Of a DNA stretch of 6,264 bases, positions 1-5,384 are shown piece after piece (within the stretch, counting starts at the first letter, position 1; the number at the start of each line of letters is the position of its first letter). Below the pieces are notes generated by a model, which was not told where the DNA came from, searched no databases, and was given only the letters and a program-made list of their open reading frames with translations. Made by a program: the position numbers and the translations under genes. Source of the DNA: Flavobacteriales bacterium (GTDB lineage: Bacteria; Bacteroidota; Bacteroidia; Flavobacteriales_D; SKUL01); the NCBI GenBank assembly GCA_007129985.1, contig SKUL01000241.1, positions 1-6,264 on the forward strand, given 5' to 3'.

Positions 1-177
1 CCTCTTCGGGTAGACGATTGGCGACAAGCTTTGGAGTATTTTGCAGACCTAAGCGATCATGGTTTCAAGGTCTGGCTTCAGGGGGCTGCCCATCAAGGTG
101 AGGAATTGAGCAAAGACCATGTACCCGTCGAGCGGCATCGAGAAATGTTTAGAGCAGTAATTTCGTCCCATCAATGA
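1..177 (+). CDS. C-terminal end of a probable GT4-like glycosyltransferase (5' end outside window)
   Basis: Frame 1 is open from the left edge to a TGA at 175-177 and gives the last 58 residues of a protein that begins outside the window. The tail starts PLRVDDWRQALEYFADLSD and ends in a helix, HREMFRAVIS. An acidic-W-x3-al-x2-l stretch, then a charged helix with a late aromatic residue, is how many GT-B fold family 4 glycosyltransferases end. That resemblance is the only evidence for the family and it is weak. The position supports it: a family 2 glycosyltransferase starts 16 nt after this stop on the same strand, the usual arrangement in a polysaccharide gene cluster. That the segment is coding is fairly sure; the product is a guess. 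No catalytic residue is visible because the active-site part lies upstream. Confidence 0.5.
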   Translation, partial: PLRVDDWRQALEYFADLSDHGFKVWLQGAAHQGEELSKDHVPVERHREMFRAVISSHQ

Positions 178-182
178 CCCCA

Positions 183-190
183 GAGGTGAG
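183..190 (+). promoter_or_regulatory. Shine-Dalgarno-like site of the GT2 gene
   Basis: GAGGTGAG lies three bases before the ATG at 194, so the core AGGTG is about five bases away. It supports ATG 194 as the start. Clear Shine-Dalgarno sites are uncommon in Bacteroidota, so this one may be partly coincidental. Confidence 0.45.
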
Positions 191-193
191 CCC

Positions 194-946
194 ATGAAAG
201 TTTCCGTTATTACTGTATGTTTTAACAGCGTGCAAACCATTGAGGACTGCGTACATTCTGTTATTGGGCAAGATTATGCGGACCTTGAATACGTTGTAAT
301 TGATGGCGCTTCTACCGATGGTACCATGGAGGTGCTGAATAAGTACAGGAGTCGGATTTCGACCATCGTCTCTGAGCCGGATAAGGGTATTTATGATGCC
401 ATGAATAAAGGATTGGCTCAGTGCACAGGAGATGTCATAGCGATTCTCAACTCCGATGACCTTTATCGTGATGAATCCGTTCTCTCACGTGTGGTGAAGT
501 GCTTGTTAGATCATGATGTGGATGCCTGTTACGGCGATTTAGAGTATGTGGATCGCAACAACACGAGTAGGGTTGTTCGGTTTTGGAAAGCAGGAAAATA
601 CCGTCGTAAGAAATTTTTGGACGGGTGGATGCCACCGCACCCTGCATTTTTTTTGAAACGCTCTTGTTACGAGAAGTACGACTATTTTGATTTACGATTC
701 ACCACTTCAGCGGACTATGAATTGATGCTCAGGATGCTCTTCAAACACGAGGTTTCTTGTGCCTACATTCCCAGTGTTATGGTAAGAATGAGGGTAGGAG
801 GGCAGAGTAATCTCTCTTTGGCCAACAGGCTAAAGGCAAATCGGGAAGACAGACAGGCATGGTTGGTCAACGGATTGAAGCCACGATTCTATACCACAAT
901 CCTCAAACCGCTTTCAAAAGTGGGGCAATTCCTTAAGCGAGGTTAG
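194..946 (+). CDS. Family 2 glycosyltransferase (GT-A fold)
   Basis: This 250-residue cytoplasmic enzyme should transfer a sugar from a nucleotide-sugar donor to a growing surface glycan; donor and acceptor cannot be read from the sequence. The N-terminal half is a typical GT2 domain. The nucleotide-binding strand MKVSVITVCFNS is at 1-12, VIDGASTDGT at 35-44, SEPDKGIYDAMNKG at 60-73, and the metal-binding DxD-equivalent ILNSDD at 84-89. MPPHPAFF (146-153) and ADYELMLRML (173-182) match the acceptor-side and catalytic-base regions of the WcaE-like GT2 subgroup. I see no membrane helix, and the length is normal for a single-domain GT2. The ATG is preceded by a Shine-Dalgarno-like site, and the next strand-forming segment begins at once, as expected for the family. 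It is 16 nt behind the preceding gene, so the two are probably one operon of a capsule, O-antigen or exopolysaccharide cluster extending to the left. The family is certain; the specific product is unknown. Confidence 0.93.
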   Translation: MKVSVITVCFNSVQTIEDCVHSVIGQDYADLEYVVIDGASTDGTMEVLNKYRSRISTIVSEPDKGIYDAMNKGLAQCTGDVIAILNSDDLYRDESVLSRVVKCLLDHDVDACYGDLEYVDRNNTSRVVRFWKAGKYRRKKFLDGWMPPHPAFFLKRSCYEKYDYFDLRFTTSADYELMLRMLFKHEVSCAYIPSVMVRMRVGGQSNLSLANRLKANREDRQAWLVNGLKPRFYTTILKPLSKVGQFLKRG

Positions 947-952
947 GGGATG

Positions 953-980
953 AAAAAAGCCCCTGCATGAACAGAGGCTT
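953..980 (-). terminator. Rho-independent terminator of the DUF6089 gene
   Basis: On the minus strand an imperfect hairpin is followed by a run of six T. In plus-strand terms, AAGCC (957-961) pairs with GGCTT (976-980) and CTG (963-965) pairs with CAG (972-974). There is one C/A mismatch (962/975) and a six-base loop. The A run at 953-958 becomes the T tract for leftward transcription, and the hairpin begins 26 bases past the DUF6089 stop codon. In the rightward direction the hairpin is followed by CTACCAAG, not a T run, so it would be a poor terminator for the glycosyltransferase operon. Confidence 0.75.
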
Positions 981-1006
981 CTACCAAGTTTCTTCATGAG
1001 CTAGGT

Positions 1007-1990
1007 CTAGAACTTCGCTCTGGTTTTACGTCCCACAGCGCGTTTCTTTTTGATGAACGAACTTTGGCGACGTGAGAAGTTACTCTTTCCCTTAATAAGG
1101 TATCCGTAAGAAAACTGTGTAAAGAGGTAGCTATCGTTGTTGCTCGCATCACCCCGCTTCTGAGGGTTGTTGGGGTTGTGAATGTTTTCACCTGAGGGAC
1201 TTAGTTCGAAACTTCCTGGATTCACGTCGGAGACTGGCAAACCTGCTTGCTCTGCTTGGGTATTTACAAAGTTGATGTGCTCAATGGTTGTCCTGTTCGA
1301 GAACTGCTGCGCAAGTTCATCCATTTCGTGCCAGTTACCGTAGGTTCCTGAAATATCATCAAGATAGTCAGTAAAGGTTGTTCTCCAGCCAAACTCCCAC
1401 CCAAAGCGGTGCTTTTTCTTGTGTGTAAAGTAGAGGCCGATACCTTTTGGAATCACGAAGGCAAATGGACTGTAGGCAACATCCTCAGTTTTGAGAGGAC
1501 GCAAGTCGTGCCATGTATTTGTTTCCGCATCGCGCGCCTGAGGATTATGATAGATACCACCAACCCCGGCAAAAGCGTAAAGTCTGAAATCCGGGTTGTA
1601 ATACCCCCGACCTCCTACGTCATTGTCCTGAAAGATTGTAATTTCCGCTCGAGCCGAGAGTTCCATTATCAAATTACGGAAACTCAGATTTCGAGCAGCT
1701 CGCGGAGCATTTAGAGATAAATAATCGGCACCGCGAATTCTTGCCGCATTAAACTCCGCTTGTATTGACAAGAGTCTACTTACCTTATACCTGCTGTATG
1801 CACCGAGTGCCCAGTTGGTTTGTTCAAAACGCATGTCAACGGGTCCGTCTCTGCGCGGCCCGGAATAACCCCCGATATCTCCAAGGTAGTTCGCTACCCC
1901 AGCTTTAGCCCCAAACTCCCAACGATACTGACCGTGGGAGAAGTCTGCGAAGAGCAGGAAAGTCAACAGAAAAAGTAAATTTCTCAACAT
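1007..1990 (-). CDS. DUF6089 family outer-membrane / periplasmic protein
   Basis: The protein has 327 residues and is presumably exported to the envelope; its function is unknown. Residues 1-20 are a signal peptide: MLRN, a Leu/Phe-rich core, then SHG before QYRWEFG. The mature part looks like a membrane-spanning beta barrel with alternating aromatic strands. It carries phrases I associate with DUF6089 of Bacteroidota: GVANYLGDIGG (31-41), FRLYAFAGVGGIYHNP (135-150), LRPLKTEDVAYSP (163-175) and TTFTDYLDDISGTY (204-217). Residues 221-285 form a long polar, Asn-rich stretch before a last strand at about 287-299. The C-terminal 27 residues hold 11 Lys/Arg and no acidic residue. I chose the ATG at 1988-1990 over an in-frame TTG twelve bases upstream because it puts the signal peptide at the very N terminus. 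The gene stands alone on its strand, with its own promoter and terminator. The family assignment is from memory of its motifs; the barrel topology is inferred. Confidence 0.85.
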   Translation of the reverse strand: MLRNLLFLLTFLLFADFSHGQYRWEFGAKAGVANYLGDIGGYSGPRRDGPVDMRFEQTNWALGAYSRYKVSRLLSIQAEFNAARIRGADYLSLNAPRAARNLSFRNLIMELSARAEITIFQDNDVGGRGYYNPDFRLYAFAGVGGIYHNPQARDAETNTWHDLRPLKTEDVAYSPFAFVIPKGIGLYFTHKKKHRFGWEFGWRTTFTDYLDDISGTYGNWHEMDELAQQFSNRTTIEHINFVNTQAEQAGLPVSDVNPGSFELSPSGENIHNPNNPQKRGDASNNDSYLFTQFSYGYLIKGKSNFSRRQSSFIKKKRAVGRKTRAKF

Positions 1991-2048
1991 AACGCTAAAC
2001 AACTCTAGTGGTTAAAATACGTATGATTCAGTTTCAGGTTACAATCAG

Positions 2049-2077
2049 CAAATATAGGACTTCTTTAGAACCTGCAA
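2049..2077 (-). promoter_or_regulatory. Bacteroidota-type promoter of the DUF6089 gene
   Basis: Read on the minus strand, TATATTTG (plus 2049-2056) matches the Bacteroidota -7 consensus TAnnTTTG exactly. A TTG (plus 2075-2077) lies 18 bases upstream as the -33 element. The predicted transcription start is near 2043, which gives a leader of about 50 nt before the ATG at 1990. Confidence 0.7.
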
Positions 2078-2105
2078 GAATTTTTGAATTGGGTTTTCAA
2101 CGTGT

Positions 2106-2131
2106 TCATGTGTACTGATGACAAACGTTTG
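2106..2131. repeat. Two adjacent palindromes between divergent promoters (candidate operator)
   Basis: CAAACGTTTG at 2122-2131 is a perfect 10-base palindrome. Directly before it, TCATGTGTACTGATGA (2106-2121) is symmetric at 12 of 16 positions (TCAT..GTAC..ATGA). The pair lies between the leftward DUF6089 promoter and the candidate rightward promoter, and the second palindrome covers that promoter's TTTG -33 element. This suggests a dyad site for a dimeric regulator. Short palindromes also occur by chance and no regulator is encoded nearby. Confidence 0.35.
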
Positions 2132-2155
2132 GGGGTTGAATTTTCGTTAACTTCG
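2128..2155 (+). promoter_or_regulatory. Candidate promoter of the FabK/NMO-family gene
   Basis: TAACTTCG (2148-2155) matches TAnnTTTG at all but one fixed position. TTTG at 2128-2131 could be the -33 element, 16 bases upstream, which is slightly short. Transcription would start near 2162, leaving a leader of about 12 nt before ATG 2174. If correct, it rules out the in-frame TTG at 2084 as the start codon, since that would lie upstream of the promoter. Confidence 0.45.
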
Positions 2156-2173
2156 CGGACCATAGTTAAGCCA

Positions 2174-3133
2174 ATGGAAAAGAATCGCATTACATCCCTT
2201 TTTGAAATTCGGTATCCGCTTATTCAGGCGGGTATGATTTGGTGCTCTGGTTGGGAACTGGCTAGTGCAGTAAGCAATGCCGGCGGCCTGGGAATCATCG
2301 GCTCGGGCTCCATGTATCCGGATGTGTTCAAAGCGCATGTAAAAAAGTGCAAGGCTGCAACAGATAAGCCTTTTGCAGTGAATATTCCGCTGTTGTACCC
2401 CAACATTGAGGATCATATTAAGACCATCATTGAAGAGAAGGTACCTGTCGTTTTTTCTTCCGCCGGAAACCCGGGAACGTGGACATCTATCCTCAAGGCT
2501 GAAGGTATAAAGGTTGTGCACGTCGTGTCTAGCGTAAAGTTTGCCCTTAAAGCCGAGGCCTGTGGTGTTGATGCGGTTGTTGCCGAAGGCTTTGAGGCTG
2601 GCGGTCATAACGGACGAGAAGAAACAACCAGCCTATGCCTCATCCCAATGGTCAGAGAGGCTATCTCTTGTCCGCTCATAGCCGCCGGAGGAATCGCAAC
2701 AGGCCGGGCCATGCTTGCCGCCATGGTGTTGGGAGCAGATGGCGTGCAGATAGGAACACGTTTTGTCGCCAGCGAAGAGTCCTCCGCACATGTCGCCTTT
2801 AAAAGTCAGGTTACTGACCTCGGAGAAGGTGGTACCCAGCTCACCCTAAAAGAACTAACTCCAGTTAGGATGATTAAAAATCCGTTTTTCGAGCAAATCC
2901 AAACTGCTTATGCCCAATGCGCAACCAAGGAGGAACTGGCGCAATTACTGGGCCGCGGAAGAGCCAAGAAAGGCATGTTTGAAGGGAATCTTGAAGATGG
3001 TGAGCTTGAAATAGGTCAGATATCTGGTCTGGTGCGCGAAATACTACCTGCCAGAGATATTGTAAATCAAATCATTGATGAGTACACAGTTGCTGCCAGG
3101 TTGGTTGACTCAGATCCTCGATTTCGGTTTTAA
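2174..3133 (+). CDS. FMN-dependent enzyme of the FabK / nitronate monooxygenase family
   Basis: This 319-residue cytoplasmic flavoprotein has a TIM-barrel fold of the NMO family. Such enzymes either oxidise alkyl nitronates (nitronate monooxygenase) or reduce enoyl-ACP in fatty-acid elongation (FabK). Visible motifs in order are YPLIQAGM (14-21), AGGLGIIG (36-43), SSAGNP (95-100), AEGFEAGGHNG (137-147) with the conserved His145, AAGGIATG (170-177) for FMN phosphate binding, GVQIGTRF (190-197) and GQISGLV (281-287). The length, the EAGGHxG box at this position and the C-terminal GQ-x-x-GLV segment match FabK of Streptococcus pneumoniae (catalytic His144) as I remember it. However, Bacteroidota homologues are usually labelled nitronate monooxygenase. 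ATG 2174 fits the family N terminus; an in-frame TTG at 2084 would add 30 residues unlike the family. The gene is divergent from the DUF6089 gene and 88 nt upstream of the CHU_C gene. The family is firm and the substrate is open. Confidence 0.9.
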   Translation: MEKNRITSLFEIRYPLIQAGMIWCSGWELASAVSNAGGLGIIGSGSMYPDVFKAHVKKCKAATDKPFAVNIPLLYPNIEDHIKTIIEEKVPVVFSSAGNPGTWTSILKAEGIKVVHVVSSVKFALKAEACGVDAVVAEGFEAGGHNGREETTSLCLIPMVREAISCPLIAAGGIATGRAMLAAMVLGADGVQIGTRFVASEESSAHVAFKSQVTDLGEGGTQLTLKELTPVRMIKNPFFEQIQTAYAQCATKEELAQLLGRGRAKKGMFEGNLEDGELEIGQISGLVREILPARDIVNQIIDEYTVAARLVDSDPRFRF

Positions 3134-3207
3134 AATCATTTTACTTACAACCTCACTACAGGTAATGCCGTCAACAAAATATATATCCAACTGGGACGTT
3201 TACATGC

Positions 3208-3213
3208 GGAGAG
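3208..3213 (+). promoter_or_regulatory. Shine-Dalgarno-like site favouring ATG 3222
   Basis: GGAGAG lies eight bases before ATG 3222. This favours that codon over the in-frame ATG at 3204, whose upstream sequence is less suggestive. Both starts leave the signal peptide intact. No convincing TAnnTTTG box is visible in the 88 bases after the previous gene, so the CHU_C gene may be read through from it. Confidence 0.3.
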
Positions 3214-3221
3214 AGACATTG

Positions 3222-5312
3222 ATGCAACTACTAGGCATTCGACTAAACCTGATACTCAAACATTTTTTGTTCTGTACCTTCCTGCTCTTGGGTGGAACAG
3301 CCGTTGCTCAGGAAATTCCTGTTCCTCGATGTGCAGATGTGCAAGATAACGGCGATGTGCTGGTTTCATGGACTCCCCCTAATGACCCCGGCAATCTCTT
3401 TTTCAGCTATCTTGTGTTCACACTGGATGCCGCCGGAGACCCTGAGCAAATCGGTGAAATTTTCGACTATAACAACACCAGCTTCTTACACGTTGGAGCC
3501 GATGCGCAGTTTCAGCAACGAACCTATTTCTTGCGCCTTCGCACAGGAAATGTGGGGCAGATAACTTCTGGTGATTCGCCTACCATTCAAACAATGGTGC
3601 TCAATGTACAGGCAGGAACCACCAATTCACGGGCTTTTCTGGATTGGAACCCTCCTTTTGAGGAGATGTTGCCCTCTTCAGTGGGTATATATGACGTATT
3701 CAGAGAGAATGCACCTGGTGAGTGGGCAAATGTTGGTTCGTCCTTTTTTGGCGAAGAGTCACACATTGACACGATTCTCGGTATCTGTAACGACCCACCG
3801 GAAAATATCAATTACAGGGTGCGCCTGCAGGACAACAGTGGTTGCTTTTCAACTTCATCCATTGATGGCGATTTACTAACTGATGGAATCGGGCCTACTC
3901 CGCCGGTAATTGAAACAATCACCTACGACCTTGAAACCGGGTTTATGATGGTGTGTTGGTATCCCAGCCCGGAGGAAGATACCAACGGTTATATCATTCA
4001 AGACAATACAGACCCTTCTCAATACCTTACTATCGGGCAGGTTCCGGGCGCAGATAGCACATCTTTTTTGCATGTTACCCAACCCACTGGCCCCAAACGA
4101 TACCTGATCATCGCTTTTGACGAATGTGGAAACAATGAGTCATTTGGCGCTGCACACGAGTCCATGTACTTGAATGCCAGTTTCGAAGAATGTGATTTGG
4201 CGGTAACCCTTAGCTGGACACCCTACATTGGATGGAGCAACGGAGTGTTGGTTTATGAGATTTATGCCTCTGAAAACGAAGGCCCCTATGAACTCGTGCA
4301 GAGCGTGGCTCCCAATACTCTTCAGGCAACCGTTGAGGTCAATCCGTTTTCGGATTATTGTTTTCTGGTAAAGGCAGTTTCCGCAGGCCCACAAAAAGCC
4401 GCCTATGCCAATCGACGTTGCGTAACCACTACTTACCCCGAACTTCCTGATTTTGCGTACTTGAATAGGGTGGATGTTATTGATCGCTCAACCATTGAAG
4501 TGAATCTGCTCACCGATCCAGATGGGTTTATGATGTCCTACATGTTGGAGCGAAGAGATCTCGGGCAAACAGATTTTGTTGAGCTAGGTCAAATGGTGCC
4601 CAGTCCGCTAGACGAAACCATATATCGCTTCATCGATGAGGAAGTGAATACAGAAACACGTCGATATGAGTACAGAGCGGCGGCTACCGATTTCTGCGGA
4701 AACTTTCAGGGCTACAGCAACGTTTCGAGCAATATCCTGCTGAATGCATTTGACGACAGCGAAGAGGAACAAAACAGAATTCAGTGGAATACCTACGAAA
4801 TTTGGGATGGAAACGTATCCCAATACCGCATCTTCAGGTCGTTGGGACGCGATGGCGCGTTTGAGCCTCTCGCCACTGTTCAGAGCAATATTACATTTTA
4901 CGAAGACGATGTGAGCGCGTTCATTGAAGACCACGGTGAGTTTTGCTACTACATTGAAGCGGTGGAAAACATGAATTCGTTCAATAGAGCGGATACCTTG
5001 CGCTCCAATATTGCCTGCGCAGTGCAAGAGCCGCTACTTTGGATTCCGAATGCATTTGTGGTAGGTGGTTATAACGATATTTTTCGCCCGGTTGCAGGCT
5101 ACATAGATTTTGATCGATATGAGATGCAGATTTTCAGCAGGTGGGGAAAACTTATGTTTCAGTCAAATTCCATTGACATCGGATGGAACGGCTATCACGA
5201 AGGAGGTATCGCACCTGAAGGGGGTTATATCTACGTAATTACTTTCAGAGCAGGAGACGGAAAAACCATCGAAAAGAAAGGAAGTGTAATTCTCTTGAAT
5301 GCCTTTAATTGA
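3222..5312 (+). CDS. Secreted Fn3-like multi-module protein with T9SS type B (CHU_C) sorting domain
   Basis: The protein has 696 residues and is exported by Sec, then by the type IX secretion system to the cell surface or medium. Residues 1-29 are a signal peptide (HFLFCTFLLLGGTAVA core, AVA before Gln30); Cys18 lies inside the hydrophobic core, so it is not a lipoprotein. Residues 32-603 form about six beta-rich, Fn3-like modules, several with a central Trp (W50, W142, W246, W332, W522). Residues 607-696 are the CHU_C / gliding-motility C-terminal sorting domain: WIPNAF, NDIF, YEMQIFSRWGKLMF (627-640), GWNGYHEG, APEGGYIYVITF and a closing GSVILL. The usual TPNGDG after IPNAF is replaced by VVGG. 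About a dozen cysteines are spread over the modules and could form disulfides outside the cell. No enzyme domain is visible, so adhesion or a structural role is possible but unproven. Upstream in-frame starts at 3075 (TTG, inside the previous gene), 3165 and 3204 would push the signal peptide inward. Export and sorting are sure; the function is unknown. Confidence 0.9.
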   Translation: MQLLGIRLNLILKHFLFCTFLLLGGTAVAQEIPVPRCADVQDNGDVLVSWTPPNDPGNLFFSYLVFTLDAAGDPEQIGEIFDYNNTSFLHVGADAQFQQRTYFLRLRTGNVGQITSGDSPTIQTMVLNVQAGTTNSRAFLDWNPPFEEMLPSSVGIYDVFRENAPGEWANVGSSFFGEESHIDTILGICNDPPENINYRVRLQDNSGCFSTSSIDGDLLTDGIGPTPPVIETITYDLETGFMMVCWYPSPEEDTNGYIIQDNTDPSQYLTIGQVPGADSTSFLHVTQPTGPKRYLIIAFDECGNNESFGAAHESMYLNASFEECDLAVTLSWTPYIGWSNGVLVYEIYASENEGPYELVQSVAPNTLQATVEVNPFSDYCFLVKAVSAGPQKAAYANRRCVTTTYPELPDFAYLNRVDVIDRSTIEVNLLTDPDGFMMSYMLERRDLGQTDFVELGQMVPSPLDETIYRFIDEEVNTETRRYEYRAAATDFCGNFQGYSNVSSNILLNAFDDSEEEQNRIQWNTYEIWDGNVSQYRIFRSLGRDGAFEPLATVQSNITFYEDDVSAFIEDHGEFCYYIEAVENMNSFNRADTLRSNIACAVQEPLLWIPNAFVVGGYNDIFRPVAGYIDFDRYEMQIFSRWGKLMFQSNSIDIGWNGYHEGGIAPEGGYIYVITFRAGDGKTIEKKGSVILLNAFN
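3315..5030 (+). repeat. Three degenerate ~180-195-residue doublets of Fn3-like modules
   Basis: Within the CHU_C protein the modules pair up as residues 32-225, 226-405 and 408-603. The first module of each pair ends alike: YFLRLRTGN, then RYLIIAFDECGN, then RYEYRAAATDFCGN. In each case a Ser-rich stretch and a Leu-containing strand follow. The first modules of pairs 1 and 3-4 both contain TSFLHV (residues 87 and 281 onward). The second modules of the last two pairs share W-x2-Y-x2-W (W332-W338 and W522-W528) and a Y-C or F-C strand (380, 575). Boundaries are estimates by eye. Confidence 0.6.
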
Positions 5313-5338
5313 GGGCGTCAGTCATTGCTTGCTTTTAT

Positions 5339-5346
5339 TACCTTTG
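5339..5346 (+). promoter_or_regulatory. -7 promoter box of guaB
   Basis: TACCTTTG is an exact match to TAnnTTTG and lies 38 bases before the guaB ATG, implying a leader of about 30 nt. I see no TTG at the normal 17-21 base spacing upstream; the nearest is only 11 bases away. The upstream half is therefore weak or differently spaced. Confidence 0.6.
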
Positions 5347-5384
5347 CAGCCATTATTCCGGAACCTTATTTAACACCCATCTGC

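Noticed and set aside
1409..1714. 101-codon plus-strand frame
   Set aside because: It is antisense to the conserved centre of the DUF6089 gene and has no family resemblance.
2084..2173. 30-residue N-terminal extension of the FabK/NMO-family protein from TTG 2084
   Set aside because: The extension does not resemble the family N terminus, uses a rare start codon, and would begin upstream of the predicted promoter box at 2148.
2147..2608. 153-codon open frame on the minus strand
   Set aside because: It lies antisense to the start of the FabK/NMO-family gene, whose protein motifs are unmistakable; the antisense product has no recognisable domain and no promoter.
3131..3143. TAAAATCATTTTA inverted repeat over the stop codon of the FabK/NMO-family gene
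   Set aside because: The arms are pure A/T and the centre is a single base, so it cannot fold as a useful hairpin; no reason to call it a terminator or operator.
3075..3221. 49-residue extension of the CHU_C protein overlapping the previous gene
   Set aside because: It begins at TTG inside the upstream gene and would bury the signal peptide; the overlap is an accident of an open frame.
4608..5027. 139-codon open frame on the minus strand
   Set aside because: It is antisense to the CHU_C protein gene in a region with clear module motifs on the plus strand; its translation shows no recognisable domain.
5299..5318. Possible hairpin GCCTTT-loop-GAGGGC at the end of the CHU_C gene
   Set aside because: Only six pairs with two G/T wobbles, and no T run follows directly, so it is not a convincing terminator.
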